The notes under the pieces: model-generated | Told to the model about the DNA's origin: nothing | Database searches by the model: none | What the model saw: only the letters and a program-made list of their open reading frames with translations | Program-made: the position numbers and the translations under genes | Part shown: positions 36,291-45,141 of the stretch, one piece after another | Layout: the number at the start of each line of letters is the position of its first letter | Position numbering within the stretch: position 1 is the stretch's first letter | NCBI GenBank assembly: GCA_004843345.1 | Contig: CP039460.1 | Location: 1,597,001 to 1,661,000 of the forward strand | From: Acetobacteraceae bacterium | GTDB lineage: Bacteria > Pseudomonadota > Alphaproteobacteria > Acetobacterales > Acetobacteraceae | Reading direction: 5' to 3' | Length of the DNA: 64,000 bases

Positions 36291-36950
36291 TTAAACAGGT
36301 GGCTGTGTTGCAAAAAGTTTGGTGGCGCAAAGAAGGAGTGCAATCCCTGAAATTCCATAAAAAAGGCGCAAAGCCTGTCCTTTTTCCAAGAGTTTTTTTA
36401 AGGGAATGGCTGCTAGAAGGACGATGGTCAGGTATGTCGTCATAATAACGACCTCAAGCGCTCCCTGAAGCAGTAAAATTCCTTTTATTTCGTTGGGTGA
36501 ATAACCAGAAGGGATAAAAGTTGGGAACATGAGAACAAAGAAAACAGCAACATTTGGATTTAGTAATGCGCTTAAAATACCTTGACGGAAAGCATCTGCT
36601 TTGGAGGTTGTTGTGTGTTCTGCCATTTTTCCAGCATTGAACGCATGCGGTTTTTTGCAGGCTTCAAAGAGAAGGCGCAAGGCCAAATAAATCAGGTAGG
36701 TAACGCCAATCCATTTTAAAAAATCAAAAGCTTTTGGGCTGGAAATAAAAATAGCACTCAGGCCGAGAGGTGTTGCAATAGCCCAAAGAGACATGCCAAG
36801 GGCAACACCGATGACAATCCATTTTCCGATTTTTCGGGCCGCAGAGGTTGCCACAGTCAGCGTTAAAATGAGTTCTGGCCCTGGAGCAATACTTAGAATT
36901 GTTGCCGTTGTTATGAAGGTGCAAAGGCTGAGGATAAGCGGCGATAACAT
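36291..36950 (-). CDS. LysE/RhtB-family exporter
   Basis: 219 aa, six-helix membrane protein with the family's SIAPGPELILTLTVAT start, WIGVTYLIYLALRLLFEA and LLNPNVAVFFVLMFP in the second half. Substrate unknown. It differs clearly from the LysE copy at 3862-4491, with a canonical PGP motif here. Lies between fghA and the LysR gene on the same strand; the spacing of about 100 bases on each side argues against a tight operon. Confidence 0.9.
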   Translation of the reverse strand: MLSPLILSLCTFITTATILSIAPGPELILTLTVATSAARKIGKWIVIGVALGMSLWAIATPLGLSAIFISSPKAFDFLKWIGVTYLIYLALRLLFEACKKPHAFNAGKMAEHTTTSKADAFRQGILSALLNPNVAVFFVLMFPTFIPSGYSPNEIKGILLLQGALEVVIMTTYLTIVLLAAIPLKKLLEKGQALRLFYGISGIALLLCATKLFATQPPV

Positions 36951-37049
36951 TTTTAAATAACTTTAAGACGGTAAGAATAAAGATGAATTTAGCAAAATAG
37001 GGGAATAGGATCGAAGAAGATAGTCTTTATTAAATTGCGTTAAGGATAT

Positions 37050-37958
37050 TTAGCTGGGGGAATATTTCTCTTTCTGAGCATTCAAAAAATGAGGCATTTC
37101 GGTTTTTAACATCTCTATAAAGAGATGAACTCTTTTTGGGATATGATGCTTATGGGGAAGCACGCCCCAAATAGGTTCTGCTGGTGGAGAAAATTCTTCT
37201 AAAATAGCCTCTAAATTTCCGATTGAAATATCCTTATTGACGTAAAAGGAAGGTAATTGGCAGATGCCTTTTCCGTTTAACGCAGCTTCTAGGACGGCAT
37301 TTCCGCTATTAAGTTTCCAGTCTCCTTGAGGTTTAAAAATAAATTCTTCCCCTTTGTCATTAAAACGCCAATTCCCACCCGTTTGAATACAGCGATGCTG
37401 TGTTAAGTCTTCTAAAGATTTAGGTTTGGCGTGACGTTTAAAATAGTCAGGGCTTGCGCAAAGTCTGAGAGGACGAGAGGCTATTCGGAATGCAATTAGC
37501 CCTGAATCTGGAAGATTTCCTGTTCTAATAGCTAGATTAACACTGTTCTCAATAAGATTTATAACCTTATTCTCAAAGGAGATATCGAAAGAGATTTGAG
37601 GATATTTATCTGCGAATTTCATACAAATTGGCAGGATAATACGTTCTCCCATGATGATAGGGCAGGTTAATTTTATGATTCCAGCAGGCGTTTCAGAAGT
37701 GGAGATGGAGGCGATAATTTCATCACGTTCATGGATAATATCATGAAAGCGTTCAATGAGCGCTTTTCCCTCAGGGGTTGGAGAAACTTTACGGGTATTG
37801 CGTAAAAATAAGACAATCCCTAGACGCGCTTCTAAATTGGCAATTGTGCGACTGATATTTGAGGTTGAAACGCCAAGCAGTTTTGCCGCTCCGGAAAAAG
37901 ACCCTGCTTTGTTTAGAGCGACAACTTCCTCAATACCGCTCCATTTGTCTTTCGTCAT
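37050..37958 (-). CDS. LysR-type transcriptional regulator
   Basis: 302 aa. N-terminal winged helix (KAGSFSGAAKLLGVSTSNISRTI), then the effector-binding domain (IIMGERIILPICMKFAD, NLPDSGLIAFRIASRPL). Divergent from frmA, separated by 158 bases, which makes it the probable local regulator of the formaldehyde dehydrogenase gene. Formaldehyde operons are more usually under FrmR, so a LysR here would be a variant; the inference rests on orientation only. Confidence 0.85.
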   Translation of the reverse strand: MTKDKWSGIEEVVALNKAGSFSGAAKLLGVSTSNISRTIANLEARLGIVLFLRNTRKVSPTPEGKALIERFHDIIHERDEIIASISTSETPAGIIKLTCPIIMGERIILPICMKFADKYPQISFDISFENKVINLIENSVNLAIRTGNLPDSGLIAFRIASRPLRLCASPDYFKRHAKPKSLEDLTQHRCIQTGGNWRFNDKGEEFIFKPQGDWKLNSGNAVLEAALNGKGICQLPSFYVNKDISIGNLEAILEEFSPPAEPIWGVLPHKHHIPKRVHLFIEMLKTEMPHFLNAQKEKYSPS

Positions 37959-37998
37959 CTTAATGTTCTTCTTTTGATTAACGTAATTTTAAAGAAAG

Positions 37999-38044
37999 TG
38001 ATTATTCTATTTTTGCAAAAATCATTTGAAATATTATCTATAAT
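37999..38044 (+). promoter_or_regulatory. Candidate LysR operator and -10 region of frmA
   Basis: A TGATT...AATCA interrupted inverted repeat (37999-38024) lies in the divergent gap and a TATAAT sequence stands at 38039-38044, about 70 bases from the frmA start. No good -35 was seen. Weak, positional evidence. Confidence 0.25.
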
Positions 38045-38116
38045 TCTAATCATTTTTTAGTGGTATTTTATGACAATCATACTGAGTTTTTTTAGAAGAT
38101 TAAGCAAGGAGAGTTT

Positions 38117-39256
38117 ATGGTTGAGACAATGGATGTTCGTGCGGCAATTGCTTTAGAGGCTGGAAAACCTCTTGTCATTGATACGGTTCAGCTAGAAATG
38201 CCTCATGATGATGAGGTGTTAATCGAAATTAAAGCCAGTGGTATTTGCCATACAGATAAATATACGCTGTCAGGAAAAGATCCTGAAGGTGTTTTTCCTG
38301 TGATTTTAGGGCATGAGGGGGCTGGAATTGTCCGTAAAGTCGGGAAGAATGTCACGAGTGTGAAACCTGGTGATCATGTGATTCCTGTTTATATTCCGGA
38401 ATGCCGTGAATGTCCGTCTTGTTTGTCCCAAAAAACAAATCTTTGCACAGCTATTCGTTCCACGCAGGGCAAGGGATTGATGCCAGATGGCACAACACGC
38501 TTTTCCTATAAGGGCAAGCCCATCCATAATTACATGGGAACGTCCACGTTTGCCCAATACACGGTTGTTCCAGAAATTGCGGTTGCAAAAATCCGTGAAG
38601 ATGCCCCCTTTGACAAGGCCTGTTACGTGGCCTGTGGTGTGACAACAGGGGTTGGCTCTGTCATTTGGGGTGTCAAAGTTGAGCCAGGTGCACGTGTTGT
38701 TGTATTTGGCCTTGGTGGCATCGGCTTAAATGTCATTCAGGGGGCGAAGCTTGCGGGTGCTTCCCAAATTATTGGGGTTGATATTGTGGAAGGCCGTGTG
38801 CCGTTGGCAAAAGAATTTGGCATGACGGATTTTATCAATTCAAAAGAATTGCCAGAGGGTAAAAACCTTGTGGAAACAATCGTTGAAATGACAAAAGGCG
38901 GTGCAGATTATACATTTGAATGTGTTGGGTCTGTGGATTTGATGCGTCAGGCTTTGGAATGCGCACATCGTGGCTGGGGAACAGCCTGCATTATCGGTGT
39001 TGCTGCCGCAGGTGAAGAGATCAGTACACGTCCATTCCAGCTTGTAACGGGCCGTAAATGGGTAGGAACGGCTTTTGGGGGTGCAAGAGGCCGTACGGAT
39101 ACGCCAAAAATCGTGGATATGTATATGGAAGGCCAGATTGAGATTGATCGTTTGATTACAAAGACAATTCCCCTTTCTAAAATCAATGAAGCCTTTGAAA
39201 ATATGGGGCAGGGAAATAGCATTAGAACAGTAATTGACTTCTCGTTAGAGGATTAA
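38117..39256 (+). CDS. frmA: S-(hydroxymethyl)glutathione dehydrogenase (class III alcohol dehydrogenase)
   Basis: Oxidises S-hydroxymethylglutathione to S-formylglutathione with NAD. 379 aa, zinc-dependent: GICHTDKYTLSG catalytic Cys-His region, GHEGAGIV, structural-zinc cysteines ECRECPSCLSQKTNLC, NAD motif VFGLGGIGLNVIQGAKLAG, and class III features such as SRPFQLVTGRKWVG-type RPFQLVTGRKW. Start ATG after AAGGAGAG. Downstream terminator is near. Together with fghA it forms the glutathione-dependent formaldehyde pathway. Confidence 0.96.
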   Translation: MVETMDVRAAIALEAGKPLVIDTVQLEMPHDDEVLIEIKASGICHTDKYTLSGKDPEGVFPVILGHEGAGIVRKVGKNVTSVKPGDHVIPVYIPECRECPSCLSQKTNLCTAIRSTQGKGLMPDGTTRFSYKGKPIHNYMGTSTFAQYTVVPEIAVAKIREDAPFDKACYVACGVTTGVGSVIWGVKVEPGARVVVFGLGGIGLNVIQGAKLAGASQIIGVDIVEGRVPLAKEFGMTDFINSKELPEGKNLVETIVEMTKGGADYTFECVGSVDLMRQALECAHRGWGTACIIGVAAAGEEISTRPFQLVTGRKWVGTAFGGARGRTDTPKIVDMYMEGQIEIDRLITKTIPLSKINEAFENMGQGNSIRTVIDFSLED

Positions 39257-39274
39257 GAAACGCTTTAATGCTTG

Positions 39275-39302
39275 GAAAAGGGCGCTGAAAAGTGCCCTTT
39301 TT
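39275..39302 (+). terminator. frmA terminator
   Basis: AAAAGGGC / GCCCTTTTT hairpin 18 bases after the frmA stop. Confidence 0.85.
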
Positions 39303-39364
39303 AAATTTAGAAATAGGTTAAGGGGCGAGTGTTTTGATTGATTGATGCCAAAAGGAGGTCTCTT

Positions 39365-41263
39365 TTATTCTATTTTGTCTAAGTTGAAGAAAATCAATTT
39401 ATCAATATTTCCTTGGCCTGTTGTCCATAATGTTTCTAACTCTTTATCCATTTTCTTGATTTTATCAGGGATAGGCGTGCCTGCTTCATTAAGTTGATGA
39501 ATACGCTCTTTGATGTCTTCAGTTTTCTTTATGAGAGAGTGAATATGAAACAGTATATCTGGCCTCGTCGAAAAGTTATTTTCGGAAATATTTCCATCGC
39601 CATTCTGAATTTCTTCGAGCTGTTGAAGGTAGTTTTTAATTTCTTGCGGTAGAGAGGAATTGTTTTTTTTCCAAGGGCTTTCTTGAAGTAATTCGTTCGT
39701 CTTTTTAATTTCCTCACGAGCTTTGTCTTTTGCAAAACTTAAAATCCCCCCGAAACCTGATTTTGGATGAATCTTTCTGGCTAACTTCCCTAGAGGAAAA
39801 TGTGGGAACAAGCTTGCTTTAAGATCACTCTTAGGAACACCGATTTTAGAAAAAATGACGAGGTGATAAAAATTTTTAACGCATTGAGGGCGGAGTAAAA
39901 TGTGTCATCCATTTTGAAAGGATTACCGTGGGCGAGACTGTCTCTTCCCATTCGTATGGCGCAATTTAGATTTTGAAGCGCTTTTTTCGGAAGCTCTAAG
40001 TTGAGAGCTTGTAACCCTTCATCAATAGCTTCTTTCAGTGTTTTTTTATCTTGCTTCGGTGTAATTTTTTTTAGGATTTCATCGAGTTTTTTTTCTGCTT
40101 CTGGATTCAACGCTGCGTTCTGTGTCCAGTCTTTTATTTTTTCCTTCAATTTTAATATTTTGTATTTTTTTTACTGCTTTTCCCTTTTTCGTCTCGTTCT
40201 CCATTTTCCTTGCGAGGCCAAATAAGATCCTCAAACGCAGAAGCTAGATAAAGTAAGTTTTGTTCCATAAAGGTTGGATAAAATAATTCAGAAAGCAACG
40301 GGTAGTACTGGTTGGGATTTTCCAAAGCAAACAAAAGATAATTTTGAAAAATTGTGCCAAAATTCTCTTTTAAAGATATCCCCCGTATATTGTAGTCTAT
40401 CCAGTTTAAATCTTTAGAAGATTCATGGTGCAATAAATGCCTACAATAAAAATATTGGCCTTTTATGCCATCTTCAAGCTCAATAGAGGGATAGGGAAGT
40501 AAAATTTTAGAAGTCGCAACGGTGAGAAAAAATCTCTCTGCAGCCCAAGAAATTGGAACAATTTTTTCAGAGGATTGGGCTTCATCTAACTCCAAGCTAA
40601 GGGCGTAATCAGACCTGACAGTATGTTTCCCATTATAAGGTAAGCTATCATGATATATTCGGGGATATAATTTTATTTCGCCACAAGCATTCCCCTTAGA
40701 GATAGAGGGATATATTAGCGTTTTTCGTAGATTTTCTGGGAATGAAATTTGGATTTTTTGAGAAAGATATGTGCCTTGTTCACACTCGTCATTTTTTGTT
40801 GTGAACGGGTTTGGAAGCCAATTGGTGTAATCCGAAAGATCCCAAGTGAGTGTTTTAATTTTTGGGAATTTTTCTAAGTTGTTGGGATTTATTGAGTTTA
40901 ATATGACAATTTTTCCGCAGAAAATTTAAAGGGTGGTAGAGCCATTTTTACAGACCCTATGGGTGGGTAGCCTGTTCGAAATACAGAGCTATGAAAAGTG
41001 ACTCCATCGATGAAGGCATAGCGAGAAATCGGTTCCTGTAAAGAAGCCTGAAATTCAACAGGATCTATGCTTTCTTGGTTAGAACCAAATGAAGGTAATA
41101 ACTTCTCAAGCCAAGTATTTTTTGCTTGAAAAATTTCGCCACTCATCGTGCCATCTTTAGCGATAGAGAGTGTTCCAGGAAGCCAATCATTCTCTTCGTT
41201 TTCTGAAAAAAGTAAGAAATGAGCAGGAATTCTTTCAAGAGGAAGTTTTATAGGATCATTCAT
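39365..41263 (-). pseudogene. HEPN-domain (ApeA-like) defence-type gene, three frameshifts
   Basis: Four open segments, 41263-40898, then to 40152, then to 39790 and then to 39365, join into one 633-aa protein if one base is restored at each of three A/T runs: T5 at 40910-40914, T8 at 40165-40172, and the A5T5 tract at 39868-39877 (plus coordinates). No other stop intervenes. The N-terminal 110 residues (WLPGTLSIAKDGTMSG) look like the beta-rich ApeA N-terminal domain, and the third segment contains GRDSLAHGNP, an R-x4-H HEPN ribonuclease motif. ApeA is an anti-phage abortive-infection protein; the identification is an inference from these two regions. Confidence 0.55.
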
Positions 41264-41435
41264 TTGAAATCTTCTACCTATTTATAATAATTGAGTTGTA
41301 ACTTTTTTATTCAAAACAAAAATGAATAAGAACTCTTTTGTTTTGAGTTTTCCCTAGCAATTCAAAATAATCGGTCTAAAATGGTCAGCGTTTTTAAAAT
41401 TAAGACGTCCTAAAATATCTTAAAGGATAATGGTT

Positions 41436-43121
41436 ATGACGGGAAATGCGCTTCTTAAAAGACTCTCTGATATTGTCGGTAAGTCCTATGTTCTCCATTC
41501 AGATGAAAAGACATACCGCTACCGTAAAGGTTTTTCTTTCGGGGAGGGCGCTGTTGAGGCTGTGGTGCTGCCAGCGACATTGGTAGAACTCTGGAAGGTC
41601 GTTTCTCTCGTTCATGATACGAACCGTATTTTGATTATGCAGGCGGCGAATACGGGTTTGACAGGCGGATCTACGCCTGACGGCAAATATGACCGCCCTG
41701 TAATCCTCGTAAGCACCAGACGGCTCAAAGGGTTAAAACTGTTAGGCAAAGGCGAGCAAGTTCTCTGTCACCCGGGCGCAAGCCTTTATGAATTAGAGGA
41801 TTTGCTCAGACCTTTGGGCAGAGAACCTCATTCTGTGATTGGCTCTTCCTGCATTGGGGCATCCGTTTTAGGAGGAATTAGCAATAATTCAGGGGGCGCT
41901 TTGGTTCAGCGTGGGCCAGCCTATACGGAAATGGCGCTTTTTGCGCAAATAGGGGAAGATGGAAAGCTCCGCCTTGTTAATCATTTGGGGATTCAACTGC
42001 CAGAGGATCCGATTGCGGCGCTAGAGGCACTTGATAAAGGGAAATTCACTCCTGAAGATGTGCAATGGAATGTTGGTGCAGGGCATAATAAAAATTATTT
42101 AGAGCGGGTTCGGGATGTGGATGCGCCAACGCCGGCCCGTTATAATGCGGATCCTAGTCAGCTTTATGAAGCTTCTGGGAATGCTGGAAAATTAGTCGTT
42201 TTTGCAGTGCGGCTTGATACGTTTGTCTCTGAAAAAGATGTTGGGGTGATCTATATCGGCAGTAATGATCCCCATGCGTTGGAAGATGTTCGCCGTGGGC
42301 TTTTGACTGAATTTAAGGAAGTGCCGATTTCTGGGGAATATATTCATTCGGATACGCTTGAATATGCGGATAAATATGGGCGGGATACAGTTTTTTTAAT
42401 TCGTTTTCTTGGAACGAAATATTTGCCCTTTTTATTTGACTTGCGTGCAAGGGTAAACGCCTTGGGAGAGAAGTATCGCTTTTTTCCATCTTATCTGAGT
42501 GATAAAGCGATGCAGTTTGTTTCCCGTTTTATCCCATCGCAGATGCCAAAAAGAATGCAGTTTTTCCAAAAATGGTACAAACATCATTTGATGCTAAAAC
42601 TTTCTGGAAGCTTGGCGCAGGAGGTTGAGCCTTGGCTGGCGACTTATTTCCAAGGAAAGAAGGGAACTTTTTTCAAATGTACGAAACGGGAAGGTAATAT
42701 CGCTTTTTTACAGCGTTTTGCGGCGATTGGTGCAGCTGAAAGACTTCTGGCGCTTCATTTAAAACAATCTTCAGGCCTTGTTTCCATAGATGTTGCTTTG
42801 CCTCGTAATGATCGGGATTGGCTTGAAAATCTTCCTAAAGATTTGGAGGAGCAGATTCTAGCGGAAATTTATTGCGGGCATTTTCTTTGCCATGTTTTTC
42901 ATCTGTATTATATTGTGAAAAAAGGGTACGATGTTGATGAATTTAAAAAGCAGCTTTTAAAGCGTTTAAAAGAAAGTGGCGCACAATATCCAGCGGAACA
43001 TAATTTTGGACATTTGTACCAAGCGCCAGAAGTTTTGCAAAAACACTATCGTCAGCTTGACCCTTGTAATTGCCTCAATCCAGGGATTGGAAAGACAAGT
43101 AAACAGAAAAATTGGGAATAG
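41436..43121 (+). CDS. dld: Quinone-dependent D-lactate dehydrogenase
   Basis: FAD enzyme oxidising D-lactate to pyruvate and reducing quinone at the membrane. 561 aa from ATG 41436, which has AAAGGA at 8 bases; ATG 41430 is too close. FAD-binding: MQAANTGLTGGSTPDG, GSSCIGASVLGGISNNSGGALVQRGPAY. Dld-specific C-terminal membrane-binding segment includes HLYQAPEVLQKHYRQLDPCNCLNPG. It belongs to the E. coli-type Dld family (571 aa). Possibly coupled to the downstream oxidoreductase and GST. Confidence 0.95.
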   Translation: MTGNALLKRLSDIVGKSYVLHSDEKTYRYRKGFSFGEGAVEAVVLPATLVELWKVVSLVHDTNRILIMQAANTGLTGGSTPDGKYDRPVILVSTRRLKGLKLLGKGEQVLCHPGASLYELEDLLRPLGREPHSVIGSSCIGASVLGGISNNSGGALVQRGPAYTEMALFAQIGEDGKLRLVNHLGIQLPEDPIAALEALDKGKFTPEDVQWNVGAGHNKNYLERVRDVDAPTPARYNADPSQLYEASGNAGKLVVFAVRLDTFVSEKDVGVIYIGSNDPHALEDVRRGLLTEFKEVPISGEYIHSDTLEYADKYGRDTVFLIRFLGTKYLPFLFDLRARVNALGEKYRFFPSYLSDKAMQFVSRFIPSQMPKRMQFFQKWYKHHLMLKLSGSLAQEVEPWLATYFQGKKGTFFKCTKREGNIAFLQRFAAIGAAERLLALHLKQSSGLVSIDVALPRNDRDWLENLPKDLEEQILAEIYCGHFLCHVFHLYYIVKKGYDVDEFKKQLLKRLKESGAQYPAEHNFGHLYQAPEVLQKHYRQLDPCNCLNPGIGKTSKQKNWE

Positions 43122-43192
43122 TTTTCATAGACAGACTATCTTTTTAGCTGATTTTGTTTCGTTGTACTTTAACATCGAGGAGAGATAATAAA

Positions 43193-44179
43193 ATGAGAGC
43201 GTTACAATTTCATCAGTTTGGAGATTCTGCAAAGGTTCTTTCTATTGAAAATGTGCCTGTTCCTGAAATTAAATCAGATGAACTTCTTGTCAAAATGCAC
43301 CTTTCTCCTATTCACACGCATAATCGGATGCGTGTGGAAGGTGTTTATGGTGGAAAAGTTGAATTTCCTGCGTGCGCAGGCAGTGAGGCATTGGGCATCG
43401 TTGTAAAAGTCGGCAGCAATGTAAAGGATTTTCAAGAAGGTGATAAAGTGGCTTGTGGCGCTTGCGCTGGCACTTGGGCAGAATTTTTCGCTGTACCTTC
43501 AAGGAAAGCTTGGCGTGTTCCAGATGGAATGAAGGATGAGCTAGCCGCTCAAATTTCAGAAATGCCGCTTTCTGCATGGCTGTTATGTGATTTTTTGGAA
43601 AAAACTGCAGGTCTTTCAAAAGGCGATTGGTTTTTGCAAAATGCTGCAGGCGGAACGGTTGGCCAGATGCTTTCGGTTTTTGCTGGAGATCGTGGTTTTA
43701 AAGGCCTTAGCTTCGTTCGGGATAAGGAGAAAGCGGAGGCGCTTTCTCAAAAAGGCATTAAGGTCGTTTGTACACAAGATTCTTATTGGAAAGCAGACGT
43801 AAAAAAGATTTTAGGGACATCTAAAGCTAAAATTGTGATTGATTCTGTTGGAGGGGAAGCCGGTGCAGATCTTCTTCCTTTCTTAGATGAGGAAGGGCAG
43901 TTTGTTATTTTTGGCAATCTAACGGGAAAGCCTTTATCTGTCCCTGCGGGGGATTTTATTTTCTCTGATCGTATTTTGCGTGGGTTTTGGGCTGCGCCTC
44001 TAAAAGAAAAATTGCAGGGGGAAGCTCGTGAGGCTGTTTTAAAAAGGCTGGCTTCTTATATGAGGGAGGGGCGTATTCATCTTCCTGTTTCGAAAATCTA
44101 TCCTCTTGAGGAGATTGAAGAGGCTATTCGAGAGAGTCGAATGGCTGGTCGGGAGGGGAAGGTTCTTTTGACGTGTTAA
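43193..44179 (+). CDS. Zinc-free alcohol dehydrogenase-like oxidoreductase (MDR family)
   Basis: 328 aa from ATG 43193, with GAGGAGA upstream; the longer frame to 43154 has no site. Typical medium-chain fold: GroES-like N-terminal half (CAGSEALGIVVKVGSNVKDFQEGD) and NAD(P) motif QNAAGGTVGQMLSVFAG. No catalytic zinc cysteines, so quinone/enoyl reductase-like. Substrate unknown. Followed 9 bases later by a GST. Confidence 0.85.
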   Translation: MRALQFHQFGDSAKVLSIENVPVPEIKSDELLVKMHLSPIHTHNRMRVEGVYGGKVEFPACAGSEALGIVVKVGSNVKDFQEGDKVACGACAGTWAEFFAVPSRKAWRVPDGMKDELAAQISEMPLSAWLLCDFLEKTAGLSKGDWFLQNAAGGTVGQMLSVFAGDRGFKGLSFVRDKEKAEALSQKGIKVVCTQDSYWKADVKKILGTSKAKIVIDSVGGEAGADLLPFLDEEGQFVIFGNLTGKPLSVPAGDFIFSDRILRGFWAAPLKEKLQGEAREAVLKRLASYMREGRIHLPVSKIYPLEEIEEAIRESRMAGREGKVLLTC

Positions 44180-44188
44180 GGAGTTTTT

Positions 44189-44842
44189 ATGTTGAAAATT
44201 TATCATCTTGAGCCATCCAGATCAGAACGTATTGTTTGGCTCGCAGAGGAAATGGGGCTTTCGTATCAGCTCATTAAACTTGAACGGGATCCAAAAACGC
44301 ATCGTGCGCCTGAAAAGTTAAAGGAAATTAATCCGCTGGGGCGTGCGCCAGCCATCGAAGATGGAGAGGTTAAGCTTGCGGAATCAGGGGCAATTGTAAG
44401 CTGGATGCTGGAAAAATATGGTGCAAAAACAGCAGAAGGATCTCCTTTACGTCCCTCACCGAGAGATCCAGAATTTCCAGCTTATTTGCATTGGCTTTTT
44501 GCAGGGGAATCTACCCTAACAACAACGCCTGTTATGGATATTTTGACACAAATGGCAGGGGCGCGTTCTGCCCTTTTAGAAGACATGCTGAAAAAGGATT
44601 ATGCGCTAGTGCTTAATTTGTTAGAAGAAATTTTGGCAAAGCAGGATTATGTCGCAGGTTCTTTTTTTACAGCAGCAGATATTATGGTTGCATTTCCCTT
44701 GCGAATGATGGCGGTGAAAGAAGTTTTTGAAGGGGTTGAGCTTTTCCCTGAATTGTCTGATTACCCTGCGATTATGCGATATTTAAAGCGCCTTCATGAG
44801 CGTCCTGCCTTTAAAAGAGCATTAGCAAAAATCCAAGGTTGA
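44189..44842 (+). CDS. Glutathione S-transferase family protein
   Basis: 217 aa. N-terminal thioredoxin-like half with PSRSERIVWLAEEMGLSY and the NPLGRAPAIEDG cis-proline loop and ESGAIVSWML; all-helical C-terminal half with YVAGSFFTAADIMVAFPL. Most like the GST subgroup with a Ser/Arg at the N-terminal active site. Immediately after the MDR gene; a terminator follows. Confidence 0.92.
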   Translation: MLKIYHLEPSRSERIVWLAEEMGLSYQLIKLERDPKTHRAPEKLKEINPLGRAPAIEDGEVKLAESGAIVSWMLEKYGAKTAEGSPLRPSPRDPEFPAYLHWLFAGESTLTTTPVMDILTQMAGARSALLEDMLKKDYALVLNLLEEILAKQDYVAGSFFTAADIMVAFPLRMMAVKEVFEGVELFPELSDYPAIMRYLKRLHERPAFKRALAKIQG

Positions 44843-44852
44843 AATTTTTAAA

Positions 44853-44879
44853 AGAAGGCTTTTTAGCCTTCTTTTTTTA
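44853..44879 (+). terminator. Terminator after GST gene
   Basis: AAGAAGGCT / AGCCTTCTT with TTTT loop and T-run. Confidence 0.9.
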
Positions 44880-45141
44880 TGGATGATTTTTAGTAGAAAA
44901 CGAATCGTAAAAGGCGAGTGATTTTAGAGACTGAAAATTGAGGGGGGAAGCTCGCTCACTGGTGTTTTTTATTGCAAAGTCTTTATTTGATTTTTTATAA
45001 ATTTATAAACCCTTAGGTTTCTAGGCTTTGTTTCGGTTTTTGAATCTGAGGAAGGCTTTGTCTTTTTTGTTTTGACTTTTCGATTTCCTTTTGAGTGTTA
45101 CGCTCGAGGAGCACTTTTAATAAAACAAAGGAGATAAAAAA

